Below are positions 15,592 through 24,679 of a stretch of DNA of 64,000 nt, piece by piece. The notes under the pieces are model-generated. The model saw nothing but the letters and a program-made list of their open reading frames with translations. It did not search any database and was not told the origin of the DNA. Source of the stretch: GCA-2720865 sp047630275 (GTDB taxonomy: Bacteria; Bdellovibrionota; Bacteriovoracia; Bacteriovoracales; Bacteriovoracaceae); contig JBLHVN010000002.1 in the NCBI GenBank assembly GCA_047630275.1, forward strand, positions 930,001 through 994,000. The letters run 5' to 3'. The first letter of the stretch is position 1. Every line of letters begins with the position of its first letter. A program made the position numbers and the translations under genes.

Positions 15592-18351
15592 CTATTGATT
15601 ATTATAGTAGTCGTCTTCTTCAAAAAACTGAGTGTTTTGATTCGAGCCTTCAGTATCGAGTTTTTCCTCTTCTTGTCTTCCAGGCTCCGTCCCCTCAACA
15701 AAAGCCTCCATAAATGATCGGCTATTAGAGGCTTTACTAACCCGGCCAGTATCTTTATCGATCAAGACATTAACTATACCAAGGGGTGGCTTAAAATCGT
15801 GCTCACCAAAGCGCTTTAGAGCCGCTGCCATATAGTTTTTCCAAATAGGGAGGGCTGACTTTGCTCCGGTTTCACCCCAACCTAAGGTCTTGTTGTCATC
15901 AAACCCTGTCCAAACGCCTGTTACGACATTTGAAGAAAAGCCTGTAAACCAAGCATCGACGTAAGAGTTTGTAGTTCCGGTTTTTCCGCCTAAGTAATGA
16001 CTAACTGACTTAGCACCCCTACCCGTACCATTAAGCACTACGCCCTTTAAGATATTGGACATAATATAAGCGAGCCTCTCGTCGTAAACTTGAACTGGAC
16101 CTAAGCCCTCTAAAAAAGGGTTTACTTTAATCTTAGGCTCCTCAGTCTTGGCTTCTTCACCTTCGGCTACAACAAGATCAGGTGTTACTTCAGGAGTGGG
16201 CTGAACCACTACAACTTCTTCCTCTTCAGGCTTCTTTTCTGCAGGGATCTCATCTTGTTCAAAAAGATAAGTTTCTCCATAGCGATCCGTTACACTCAAT
16301 ATAGACTTGGCCTTAATTAATCGGCCCCCGTTAGGAAAGATTCCATAAGTTGTGACCATATCCATTAATGTCACACCAAAAGAACCCAAAGCAAGAGATA
16401 GGTCTTTATCAAGACTCGCCTTGAACCCAATACGGTCAACAAAGTCCACGACCTTTTCAACTCCGAGCTTCTCAGCAATTTTAATCGTTGGGATATTTCG
16501 ACTTTGCTCTAGAGAGTTTCTAAAGGTGATAGGTCCCTTAAACTTCCCATCGTAGTTTCTTGGCTTCCAATTCAAAGAAGCATCATAACCACCTAGAGCT
16601 TCTGGTGAGTCTATGATTATCGTTGCTGGCGTATAACCATTTTCTAAGCCTGCGGCAAAGAGTAGTGGCTTAAAAGATGACCCCGGCTGTCTTTGTGACT
16701 GAATGGCCCTATTAAACTGAGATTTCCCAAAGTCATATCCACCTACAAAACTGATGATCTCTCCATTAGAAGGTGTAATCGAAACAAGAGCAGCCTGCGC
16801 ATCCGGTTCTTGATCTAACAGACAGAGTAAGTATTTTTCCTTCTTAATCACTTTATAGTCTTTATGAGACTTTAAGCGTTTATCAAAAGATGCCTTTGTC
16901 ATGGTCTCTTGAAGACTAACCTTTTTCTTTAAGACTTTAACTAAAACAACATCACCTCTTTTCAGAATGGTTGAAGGCCTTGTTACATAAGGATAGAAAT
17001 GCCTTTCTTCTTGAATAATCCTTTCGTGGGCCCAGTTAAATTGCTCGTAACCCATCAAAGCTGTCACCCCAGCGATAGAAACAATCACCACCCTTTCAGG
17101 GTCTAACACCTTTAGAACAACTGCCTTATAGTTTTCATCTTCTTTAATTTGCTGGAGAAAAGGATCATCTTTAGAATACCCTGGCTCAAAACGTTTATAA
17201 CTTACTTTTTCTTTTATAGAGTTGACCCTCTCTTCCACAGCATTTATTTCATTTGGATCAAAGTTTAATTCGAAGACTTTATTATAGTCTTCTCCTACCT
17301 CGAAAAAATTTGAATTATCTGAATAATGCTCTTCTCTTTGCTTTTTAAAGAATTCTCGCATGGCCTCATCTGAATCTAGATGGCTAAGAGGGCCTTTGAA
17401 TCCTTGCCTCTTATCGATGGCCTTAGCCCCTTCTTGTATCTCTTTTTCAGCTATTTTTTGAAGTTCCCAGTCAAGAGTTGTTACGACTCTAAAACCATTT
17501 TCTAAAAAGTTCTTTTCTCCAACCTTTTCAATGATCCTCTGCCTAACCCAATCAGTAAAATAACCGGCTTTAAAATAAGATGACTTTCTAAGCCTGTATT
17601 TAATCTTTTCTTCAATAGCTTGCTTATAATCTTCTTCGCTAATCTTTTGATTTGCTTTCATTCTCGAAAGAACATATCCCTGTCTTGTCTTGGCCCTTGA
17701 GGGATTAATGTAGGGTGAGTACTTACCAGGAGCAACTAGGAGGCCCGCTACCATAGCAGCCTCAGCTACAGTTGCTTCAGAGAGCTCCTTTCCAAAGTAA
17801 CCTTTAAAAGCAGTCTTAACTCCGTAATATCCTCCTCCAAGGTAAACTTGGTTTAGGTATAGATAGAGGATTTCCTTCTTTGAAAGTTTCTTTTCAATCC
17901 TTTGTGCCAAAAGAAAATCTTTTATCTTACGAGTGAAAGATCTTTCATGGGAGAGGAGAAGAGATTTTGCAACTTGCTGGGTAATTGTACTTCCACCTTG
18001 AACAACCTTTCCTGCCTTAATATTGGCAACCATGGCCCTTGCTACACCTAAGTAATCGACTCCCTGATGTTCATAGAATTGAGAGTCTTCAGCTGATAAA
18101 AATGCATCGATAATAAGTGGAGGGACATCGTCTAACTCAACAATCTCACGTTTTTCTTTTGAGAGGTTGGCCAATACTGTTCCATCTTTAGATAAGATTT
18201 GAGTTGTTATTGGAGGTGCATAGTCATTAAGGCTAGATATCTTAGGAAGGGTAAATGAAAAGTAAACGATTATGCTTACTCCAAAGACTCCGCCTATGAC
18301 CCCTAATGCAACTAATACACCAAATGCCTTATATAAAATGGACTTGCTCAT
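15592..18351 (-). CDS. Penicillin-binding protein 1A-type bifunctional peptidoglycan synthase
   Basis: Class A PBP: glycan polymerisation plus cross-linking at the inner membrane. The 919-residue layout is one N-terminal membrane span (about 10-32), a GT51 domain with EDSQFYEHQGVD (Glu88), QGGSTITQQ and the LNQVYLGGGYYGV motif, an OB-like insert (about 400-500), and the transpeptidase. The latter has nucleophile Ser558 in SSFK, SRN at 617-619 and KTGT at 790. An acidic, low-complexity insert (about 703-741) interrupts the transpeptidase. It overlaps the upstream lipoprotein gene by 4 bases, so the two should be cotranslated. Confidence 0.95.
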   Translation of the reverse strand: MSKSILYKAFGVLVALGVIGGVFGVSIIVYFSFTLPKISSLNDYAPPITTQILSKDGTVLANLSKEKREIVELDDVPPLIIDAFLSAEDSQFYEHQGVDYLGVARAMVANIKAGKVVQGGSTITQQVAKSLLLSHERSFTRKIKDFLLAQRIEKKLSKKEILYLYLNQVYLGGGYYGVKTAFKGYFGKELSEATVAEAAMVAGLLVAPGKYSPYINPSRAKTRQGYVLSRMKANQKISEEDYKQAIEEKIKYRLRKSSYFKAGYFTDWVRQRIIEKVGEKNFLENGFRVVTTLDWELQKIAEKEIQEGAKAIDKRQGFKGPLSHLDSDEAMREFFKKQREEHYSDNSNFFEVGEDYNKVFELNFDPNEINAVEERVNSIKEKVSYKRFEPGYSKDDPFLQQIKEDENYKAVVLKVLDPERVVIVSIAGVTALMGYEQFNWAHERIIQEERHFYPYVTRPSTILKRGDVVLVKVLKKKVSLQETMTKASFDKRLKSHKDYKVIKKEKYLLCLLDQEPDAQAALVSITPSNGEIISFVGGYDFGKSQFNRAIQSQRQPGSSFKPLLFAAGLENGYTPATIIIDSPEALGGYDASLNWKPRNYDGKFKGPITFRNSLEQSRNIPTIKIAEKLGVEKVVDFVDRIGFKASLDKDLSLALGSFGVTLMDMVTTYGIFPNGGRLIKAKSILSVTDRYGETYLFEQDEIPAEKKPEEEEVVVVQPTPEVTPDLVVAEGEEAKTEEPKIKVNPFLEGLGPVQVYDERLAYIMSNILKGVVLNGTGRGAKSVSHYLGGKTGTTNSYVDAWFTGFSSNVVTGVWTGFDDNKTLGWGETGAKSALPIWKNYMAAALKRFGEHDFKPPLGIVNVLIDKDTGRVSKASNSRSFMEAFVEGTEPGRQEEEKLDTEGSNQNTQFFEEDDYYNNQ

Positions 18352-19292
18352 TCTATTCTCATTTTTTTAAATTCAATTCCTAAATCTTTCGAGCTCGTTT
18401 GCATATGAAGATATGTTGCCCTTAGGTATTCAGGTAATTCATCTATGGAATCTAGAGAGAAACCTGATGAAGGTAGTTTGAAATTAAAATCTGCTGTGGA
18501 AGTCGATTTCGCTGCTGCAAGCTTTCCAAAGATTCCTATTAAGTAGTCTTCCTGTTTTAAGAATTTTACTTTTCCGCTAAGAGCATCAATAGAAACTATC
18601 ACTTGCATTCCAAGTTCTCTTAGTTTTTGAAAACTTACCGGCTCTTTTGTTAAAACGCTAATAAACTTACCCTTTGCTTTTTCTAATTGTAAATTCTCAA
18701 GAATCTTTTCTTTCAAATTTCCTCTTCTAGCATACTCGATTTTTTTCTCAATGTGGTTATAGACAGGAATGATCAAGGTTAACTTAGTTGATTGTATCTG
18801 AAGGTTTTCAAAGTCGGCCAACAAGGATTTATTTACTTGAGTCAGCCACTCTGTAGAGAAGGGCCTTTTATTTTTTATCTTCAAAAAGAATTTATGAAAC
18901 TTCCATTCAATAACTTCTGGTGTAAGCTCCATTGCTAGATATGCCGCGACTACTGCACCAAGCCCAGTTCCAGAAATCATATTAAACTTAATTTCTTTTT
19001 CATGAAGAGCTCTTACTGCGACGGCATGACCTATAGTTCTATTAATACCAGGTCCTAAAAATAGACCCCATACTTTCTTTTGTGGGGTATTTACTGAACT
19101 TGTGCTTCCTGAATCTGGCCCGACAGAAATTAAATTTTGATCATCACTACTAATAACTGGCGAAACACTGGTCCTATTGTCCTGATCTAGGTTCACTACA
19201 TTTAGGTCGCTATTAATCAATGGACCCGGTTCATTTGAGGCGCAACTAAATATGAATAAAGGTATAAGTAATAAAAAAAAGAAGTTTCTCAA
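18348..19292 (-). CDS. Patatin-like lipoprotein lacking the catalytic serine
   Basis: A 314-residue lipoprotein with lipid-modified Cys17 (FIFSC), a Ser/Asn/Asp-rich tether to about residue 70, then a patatin-type alpha/beta domain. The nucleophile elbow GxSxG reads GTGLG (108-112), so serine is replaced by glycine at 110. The oxyanion-loop GGG reads GPGINRT at 80-86, and no Asp-Gly-Gly dyad partner is visible. It therefore looks like a pseudoenzyme. Its stop overlaps the PBP1A start by 4 bases, and its own start overlaps xseB by 4 bases. Confidence 0.75.
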   Translation of the reverse strand: MRNFFFLLLIPLFIFSCASNEPGPLINSDLNVVNLDQDNRTSVSPVISSDDQNLISVGPDSGSTSSVNTPQKKVWGLFLGPGINRTIGHAVAVRALHEKEIKFNMISGTGLGAVVAAYLAMELTPEVIEWKFHKFFLKIKNKRPFSTEWLTQVNKSLLADFENLQIQSTKLTLIIPVYNHIEKKIEYARRGNLKEKILENLQLEKAKGKFISVLTKEPVSFQKLRELGMQVIVSIDALSGKVKFLKQEDYLIGIFGKLAAAKSTSTADFNFKLPSSGFSLDSIDELPEYLRATYLHMQTSSKDLGIEFKKMRIE

Positions 19293-19504
19293 TCAAGATC
19301 CTCTTCTTTAAGGCTTTTAGTTAATTTTGAAATCTTCTTTTCAGCAATATCGAGCTCTTTCTTACAATCTTTATAAAGAGATACCCCTTTTTCAAAGAGG
19401 CTAAGAGATTGATCTAGTGAGCTGCTCCCATCCTCTAGCTTTTCAACTAGGGACTCTAATTCTCCGAGTGACTTTTCTAAATTTATAGCTTTTTTGTCGG
19501 CCAT
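19289..19504 (-). CDS. xseB: Exodeoxyribonuclease VII small subunit
   Basis: A 71-residue protein of standard XseB length. The family pattern FEKSLGELE.LVEKLE.G..SLD.SL.LFE.GV.L is visible as LEKSLGELESLVEKLEDGSSSLDQSLSLFEKGV. It binds XseA to form the single-strand nuclease; xseA is not adjacent. It is the first gene of the leftward group xseB, patatin-like lipoprotein, PBP1A. Confidence 0.95.
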   Translation of the reverse strand: MADKKAINLEKSLGELESLVEKLEDGSSSLDQSLSLFEKGVSLYKDCKKELDIAEKKISKLTKSLKEEDLD

Positions 19505-19804
19505 TTATCTTCCCTTTGTTGAGTTCGGTGATCAGACAATTTAATGACGGTAAATTCTCTCTTAAACGGTAGATTTTTCCAAATAGTTTTAAATACTTGA
19601 GTCACTTATTTATTTATAGACGCAATGCGCGTTTCGGTTAAACATCTACCTCGCATCGCCTCTTTAAGAATTAGACTGCCTGTAATTTCTACAAATTAAC
19701 CCCTTAATTTCAAACACTTACCCTTACGGAGTATTTTGCCTCGTGTGGAATTTTTGGCGCTTAAGGTACTATTTACCTAGAGAACATCATCAGGAGGATG
19801 ATTT
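19505..19804. promoter_or_regulatory. Divergent region between xseB and the flagellar operon
   Basis: Three hundred bases without a gene. It should contain the promoter of the flagellar operon and that of the leftward xseB group. I found no convincing sigma-28 or sigma-54 motif; only the strong AGGAGG ribosome site of flgF (19792-19797) is clear. Confidence 0.5.
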
Positions 19805-20653
19805 TTGAAAGACCTTTGGGTTCCCATATCAGGCGCGATTGCACAGCAAAAAAACGTTGAGACCATAGCTAACAATGTTGCTAACGCAAACACACCTGGA
19901 TTTAAGAAAGACCAACTGGCCTTCAAAGAACACCTACAAGTTCTAGAGAAGGGATACAACGATATTGACCTCCCTAATAAAGAATGGGCTCCTGCTGATT
20001 TTTATAGGTCTTATGGTGCAGAGAATGCACAAGTAAAAGTTGATGGCTCTTATACAAACCATCAACAAGGTTCACTTCAGCCGACCAACAATCCTTTAGA
20101 TTTAGGAATTCATGGCAAAGGCTTTTTCGAAGTCTTAACTCCTAATGGGGTTAGGTATACTAGAAAAGGAACCTTCTCCATTAATAGTAAGAATCAACTT
20201 GTTACTAGTGACGGTTTCCCCGTACTTAGTAAACTTGATATACCTGAGTCCGCGCTCAATAGAGAGCTAGCTTCTAATAAAGAAATCAAGTTACCCCAGC
20301 CTGAGGAAAGGATTATAAATCTTGATAAAGGGAATATCTCAATTAACCTAGAGGGAGAAATCTACCAAAGTGGAAATAGGACAGGTAAATTAGCAATCGT
20401 TGAATTCGAAGACATTCATGCCATTAAAAAAGAGGGTAACTCTTTTTATATCAATAACGACATAAGAAATATTAAAAATTCAGAACTTAAATCTGCAGTC
20501 CATCAAGGGTTTGTAGAGGGATCAAATGTGAACGCTGTTTCTGAAATGAGTAATCTAATTAAAGCTCACAGACATTTTGAATCAATTCAAAAAGTAATCA
20601 AGGCCTATGATGAAGTCACAGGTAGAGGTGTAAATGAAATTGCTAAGTTCTAA
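19805..20653 (+). CDS. flgF: Flagellar proximal rod protein FlgF
   Basis: Rod protein of the flagellar basal body. The 282 residues carry the N-terminal rod motif (ISGAIAQQKNVETIANNVANANTPGFKKD), the FlgE/F/G barrel domain with TNNPLDLGIHGKGFFEV, and the C-terminal EGSNVNAVSEMSNLIKAHRHFESIQKVI. The start is TTG at 19805 with AGGAGG seven bases upstream; the ATG at 19799 is out of frame. First gene of the operon, overlapping flgG by 20 bases. Confidence 0.93.
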   Translation: MKDLWVPISGAIAQQKNVETIANNVANANTPGFKKDQLAFKEHLQVLEKGYNDIDLPNKEWAPADFYRSYGAENAQVKVDGSYTNHQQGSLQPTNNPLDLGIHGKGFFEVLTPNGVRYTRKGTFSINSKNQLVTSDGFPVLSKLDIPESALNRELASNKEIKLPQPEERIINLDKGNISINLEGEIYQSGNRTGKLAIVEFEDIHAIKKEGNSFYINNDIRNIKNSELKSAVHQGFVEGSNVNAVSEMSNLIKAHRHFESIQKVIKAYDEVTGRGVNEIAKF

Positions 20654-21485
20654 ATTAATTCTTTTATCACTATTAGTGTACTCGCCACTTTCAAGCGCCA
20701 TGCTAAAGGCTCTTAATACCGCAGCTACAGGTATGGCGGCACAAGAGTCGAATGTGAATACGATTTCTAACAATATCGCCAATATAAACACAGTTGGGTT
20801 TAAAAAAAGAAGAACTGAAATGGAAAGTCTTCTTTATGAAACTGTAAATGATCCAGGTGCTAGATCAAGTAATAACACGGTCTACAATGTAGGCATGCAA
20901 GTAGGAAGTGGGGTTAAAGTCTCAGCTATCAGAAAAGAATTCACTGATGGAAGTCCTAATCTTACTAATAATCCTTTTGACCTTATGGTTAAAGGTGATG
21001 GTTTCTTTGGCGTTATACTCCCGAACCAGCAAGTTGTGTACACCAGAGATGGCTCTTTTAATGTCGACAAGACAGGTACCTTAGTAACTAAGCAAGGTTA
21101 TAAAGTCATGCCAGGTCTCGTATTTCCCCCAGGAACTATGAGCGTAAACATTACTGAAGAAGGGTTAGTAGAAGCCTTTCTTAAGAATCAGATTGAACCT
21201 GCTCAAGTAGGTACGATTCCCGTTTATACTTTTGTTAATCCAGTAGGTCTCTCTTCTGCTGGGCAAAACTTTTACAAAGTCACAAGATCAAGTGGTCCAG
21301 CCAGTGAAAATGTTGCTGGCCAAAATAAAACAGGTGTCATTCTTCAAGGAGCCCTTGAAACTTCCAACGTAAGCATCATGACTGAAATGACGGACTTAAT
21401 TAAGGCCCAGAGAGCTTATGAAATGAATTCAAAAGTAATGGGTGTTGCAGATCAAATGCTACAAGCCGTAAATAACCTGAGGTAA
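20634..21485 (+). CDS. flgG: Flagellar distal rod protein FlgG, with signal-peptide-like extension
   Basis: Distal rod protein. The canonical FlgG start MLKALNTAATGMAAQESN begins at residue 23 of this frame. FlgG landmarks follow: NNIANINTVGFKK, TNNPFDLMVKGDGFFGV and the C-terminal ETSNVSIMTEMTDLIKAQRAYEMNSK. The ATG at 20634 has AGAGGTG just upstream, whereas the canonical ATG at 20700 has none, so the longer 283-residue product is favoured. Its first 22 residues resemble a Sec signal peptide ending in SSA, which is odd for a protein exported by the flagellar type III system. Confidence 0.93.
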   Translation: MKLLSSKLILLSLLVYSPLSSAMLKALNTAATGMAAQESNVNTISNNIANINTVGFKKRRTEMESLLYETVNDPGARSSNNTVYNVGMQVGSGVKVSAIRKEFTDGSPNLTNNPFDLMVKGDGFFGVILPNQQVVYTRDGSFNVDKTGTLVTKQGYKVMPGLVFPPGTMSVNITEEGLVEAFLKNQIEPAQVGTIPVYTFVNPVGLSSAGQNFYKVTRSSGPASENVAGQNKTGVILQGALETSNVSIMTEMTDLIKAQRAYEMNSKVMGVADQMLQAVNNLR

Positions 21486-21486
21486 G

Positions 21487-22386
21487 ATGAAACTAACTAT
21501 TGTATTAGCCTTATTTGTCTTTGTTTCAGTTGCTCATTCAAAAGAGTGTTCAATTGAAAGTTATGACAAGATCTACTATATCCCTACCAAGGGAGCAAAA
21601 AATCATAAGAGCTTAATCAAAGATTCAGACTGCCCATCAAGTATACAGTCAGCCTTTATCTCAAAGATTTATCAATCAAGTGGACTTCTAACAAGTAAAG
21701 TATTGAATTATGATTCTAAGTTTAAAAAGTCTGGTTATATTGTTAATTTAATTCCTAATAGAATTCGCGTTTCTAATCTAAAAGATAGCCTTAAAGAAAA
21801 ATTCAACTTAGGAAGCCTTTGGAGTTTTAGCAAGCTTAAGTTTGTTAACAAACTGACGACCCTTGGGTTATCTAAAGAAGATACTTTAAGTTTTGGTTGT
21901 GAATTTTGTCATACCACCGGCGAAAAAAACATATCCCTTGTTATTTATAACCCCATAAAGAATTACTCTAAGACTTATTGGGCTTCTGCGACTGTGCTGG
22001 TCTCTACAAAAGTGTTGGTTCCAAATAGATCTATCTCACCTTCAGAGCCACAACTTACTCCTTCAGATTTTAAATTAAAGAGCTTAAGTGTAACGAGACC
22101 TGAAAAGTATTTTACAAATATTGAGCAATTGGTATTTTATAAAGTAAATAAGCCCATATCAGCAAATGATGGACTCCTCTTCACCGACCTAGTTCCTGTT
22201 AACCTAGTCTCAGCTGGAACGCCTACTAAAATCATATTAAGAAGCAAGACTCTTCAAGTAGAGGGAACTGCAATTCCCAGTCAAAGTGGCAAGTTTGGAG
22301 AAGTTATAAGGTTAAGAAACCCAAAAACAAAAAGAATGATAACTGGAAAGGTCGTCGATTTTAACAAGGTGATGGTTGATTTATGA
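21487..22386 (+). CDS. flgA: Flagellar P-ring assembly chaperone FlgA
   Basis: Periplasmic chaperone for FlgI ring formation. The 299-residue protein has a signal peptide (to about residue 18, VAHS-KE) and a C-terminal SAF/beta-clip region with PNRSISPSEPQLTPSDF and the closing VEGTAIPSQSGKFGEVIRLRNPKTKRMITGKVV, the FlgA signature. The N-terminal part is divergent. It begins one base after flgG and overlaps flgH by 4 bases (ATGA). Confidence 0.9.
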   Translation: MKLTIVLALFVFVSVAHSKECSIESYDKIYYIPTKGAKNHKSLIKDSDCPSSIQSAFISKIYQSSGLLTSKVLNYDSKFKKSGYIVNLIPNRIRVSNLKDSLKEKFNLGSLWSFSKLKFVNKLTTLGLSKEDTLSFGCEFCHTTGEKNISLVIYNPIKNYSKTYWASATVLVSTKVLVPNRSISPSEPQLTPSDFKLKSLSVTRPEKYFTNIEQLVFYKVNKPISANDGLLFTDLVPVNLVSAGTPTKIILRSKTLQVEGTAIPSQSGKFGEVIRLRNPKTKRMITGKVVDFNKVMVDL

Positions 22387-23117
22387 AAGCACTAATAATG
22401 TCTCTCTTTTTTATAGTCTCAGTCTCAAGTGGTTGCAGTAGCTATGTTGGTAAGATTCATAAAGAATTTGACCGCGCCGATGGAAAGAGAAGACCTCAAA
22501 GAAAACAAAGAGACCAATTTGATTTCTATAGAAATAATCAACAAAAAAGGGCCAATTCAGGTATGAGTTCTTCTCAGTCAAAAGTGGTGATGCCAACTGT
22601 TAAAAGGCATTACCAAGAAGAGAAAAGAATTAAAGCCGATGACTTAAATGATAATGGCAGTAGTGGTAGCCTTTGGGTTGGAAGTGGTGACGATAACTTT
22701 CTCTTTACCAACGATAGGAAAAAATCTAGCGGTGATATTGTTTTGATAGACGTCGAAGCCTCTCTTAAGAACGAAATAACGGCAGAATTAAAAAGAGCTT
22801 TTCCTGATACTGTCCGTAAGCCAAAAGCTAAGGATGGAGCAGCTGATAAAAAGGCAGGAGCTGAGACCGCTGCTGGAGCTGCTAAGCCTGCCGAAACGCA
22901 AGCAAATAAGGATGAAGTTTTCGATCGCATCAGTAGTATTGTTATTGAAGAAATTAATAAAGATCATCTACTTTTAAGAGGAAGGAAGTTCTTACTTTAT
23001 AAAAACAGAAAACGTCTCGTTGAAGTTCAGGCACTAGTCCCAAGAAGAGATGTAACAAACTCAGATACAGTAGATTCTTCTAATATCATTGAATCATCCG
23101 TAAACGTAATAAGGTAA
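22383..23117 (+). CDS. flgH: Flagellar L-ring lipoprotein FlgH
   Basis: Outer-membrane ring of the flagellum. The signal peptide ends VSSGC with lipid Cys18. SLWVGSGDDNFLFTNDRKKSSGDIV (96-120) and the closing LVPRRDVTNSDTVDSSNI are the FlgH signatures. Residues 145-178 form a Lys/Ala/Glu-rich low-complexity insert between the two conserved halves. The 244-residue length is near normal because other loops are short. It lies between flgA and flgI. Confidence 0.93.
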   Translation: MKALIMSLFFIVSVSSGCSSYVGKIHKEFDRADGKRRPQRKQRDQFDFYRNNQQKRANSGMSSSQSKVVMPTVKRHYQEEKRIKADDLNDNGSSGSLWVGSGDDNFLFTNDRKKSSGDIVLIDVEASLKNEITAELKRAFPDTVRKPKAKDGAADKKAGAETAAGAAKPAETQANKDEVFDRISSIVIEEINKDHLLLRGRKFLLYKNRKRLVEVQALVPRRDVTNSDTVDSSNIIESSVNVIR

Positions 23118-23121
23118 AAAA

Positions 23122-24126
23122 ATGAAAACTATTCTTACCCTAATTTTAATTGCCCTTTTCTCACAAGCATCCGCTAAATCTGTACGTCTTAAAGAGATAG
23201 TCGACATTAAAGGCGTTAGGGAAAATCCTATTATTGGCTATGGGCTCGTAATTGGTCTCAATGGTACAGGTGATGGTGGTGGTGAAATTGTTGATAATTC
23301 TCTCAGAAGGATGTTTCAAAAGCTTGGGTTAAACCCACAAAATGAAATCTCTTCAAAAAACGTGGCCAGTGTCATAGTTACAGCAAAGCTTAAGCCTTTT
23401 GCTCGCGTTGGACAAAAGGTTGATGTCAAAGTTTCAAGTATTGGAAATGCTGCCTCTTTAGCTGGTGGAACCTTGCTTGTAACTCCCCTTAAAGGCGGAG
23501 ACGGGAAAGTCTACGGTATAGCAAGTGGCTCCATTTCTATCGGTGGGCTAAATAATGGAAAAAAATTTCCAACTGCCGGATTAATTTCAAACGGAGCAAC
23601 TGTTGAAAAAGAGCTTGAGTTAAACTTTGATAAAAAGAAAAGTATAAGACTTAGTTTAAAACAACCAGATTTCACAACTTCAGCCAGGGTTGAAAAAGTA
23701 ATCAATCAAGAGCTTGGTGGAAAATTTGCAAGTTCAAAAGATTCGACCACAGTGGATCTCATCATCCCAGCTCACTACCAAAGAAAAGTTGTTCAACTTT
23801 TAGCCATCGTTGAAAACTTCAAGGTTCATACTGATTCAGTTGCAAAGATTGTTATAAATGAAAGGACCGGAACTATCGTTGCTGGTGGAGACGTTCTTCT
23901 AAAGCCCGTGGCCATCAGCCATGGGGACCTTACCATCGAAATTGGCGACAATGGAGATGGGGGCAAAGAGAAGCCAAACCGCTTCTACTTTCTTGACCAA
24001 AAGACTTCACTAAATGAACTAGTTAAAAGTCTCAACGCTTTTGGAACAACGCCGGAAGATTTAATATCGATATTTCAGGCACTTAAGAGAAATGGAGCTT
24101 TGATAGGAGAAATTGAACTCATTTAG
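23122..24126 (+). CDS. flgI: Flagellar P-ring protein FlgI
   Basis: Forms the periplasmic P-ring. The 334 residues comprise a signal peptide (to about residue 18), then RLKEIVDIKGVRENPIIGYGLVIGLNGTGDG, KNVASVIVTAKLKPFARVGQKVDVKVSSIG and the C-terminal LNELVKSLNAFGTTPEDLISIFQALKRNGAL, all hallmark FlgI blocks. It lies 4 bases after flgH. Confidence 0.98.
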   Translation: MKTILTLILIALFSQASAKSVRLKEIVDIKGVRENPIIGYGLVIGLNGTGDGGGEIVDNSLRRMFQKLGLNPQNEISSKNVASVIVTAKLKPFARVGQKVDVKVSSIGNAASLAGGTLLVTPLKGGDGKVYGIASGSISIGGLNNGKKFPTAGLISNGATVEKELELNFDKKKSIRLSLKQPDFTTSARVEKVINQELGGKFASSKDSTTVDLIIPAHYQRKVVQLLAIVENFKVHTDSVAKIVINERTGTIVAGGDVLLKPVAISHGDLTIEIGDNGDGGKEKPNRFYFLDQKTSLNELVKSLNAFGTTPEDLISIFQALKRNGALIGEIELI

Positions 24127-24241
24127 TAGGAATAAAATTTATAGTCTTGATCATAATGGCTTTTTACCCCTATTTAATGATAAAATTAAGATAATGCAGG
24201 TAGGTCGAGGATTGACCCACTAAATAACTCAGGATGAGAAA

Positions 24242-24679
24242 TTGAGCATAAAAGTAACAAAAGAACATTCCCCTATTTCTGTTGATCAACAGAAGAAATC
24301 TCATAAAACAAAACCTGAGTTAGTAGACGACTATAAGTATATTCCTAAAGCGTACAAAGACGTTGCTTCTGGAATGGAAAAGCAATTTGCAGAGTTCATG
24401 ATTACTCAAATGAATAACTCTGTTGGTGCAGAAGAAACAAATTCAGGCGCAAAATACTATAAGTCTCTTATGAACTCTGAGCGTGCCGATATCATGGCCA
24501 CAAAAGATCAAGGCTTAGGATTACAAAAAGTAATCCTAGATCAGATTTATCCTCAGAGAATGAGAAGTGAAATTGCGTATAAACAATTTCTTGCCGCGCA
24601 AGAAAATAGAATAATTAAAAAGAATGATATTCAAATGGCGAAACCAGACGCCGAAGGCAAGGAGCCTGTAAATGAGTAA
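24242..24679 (+). CDS. flgJ: Flagellar rod-binding protein, FlgJ N-domain only
   Basis: The 145 residues match the rod-capping domain of FlgJ (KQFAEFMITQMNNSVG ... YYKSLMNSERADIMATKDQGLGLQKVILDQI). The C-terminal peptidoglycan hydrolase domain of enterobacterial FlgJ is absent, as in many delta- and alpha-type bacteria. The start is TTG at 24242 with AGGATGAGA directly upstream. A 115-base gap from flgI may hold an internal promoter. It overlaps flgM by 8 bases. Confidence 0.85.
   Translation: MSIKVTKEHSPISVDQQKKSHKTKPELVDDYKYIPKAYKDVASGMEKQFAEFMITQMNNSVGAEETNSGAKYYKSLMNSERADIMATKDQGLGLQKVILDQIYPQRMRSEIAYKQFLAAQENRIIKKNDIQMAKPDAEGKEPVNE

Noticed and set aside
18348..19292. Active patatin phospholipase call
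   Set aside because: GxSxG is GTGLG and the dyad partner is missing, so an enzyme name is not justified.
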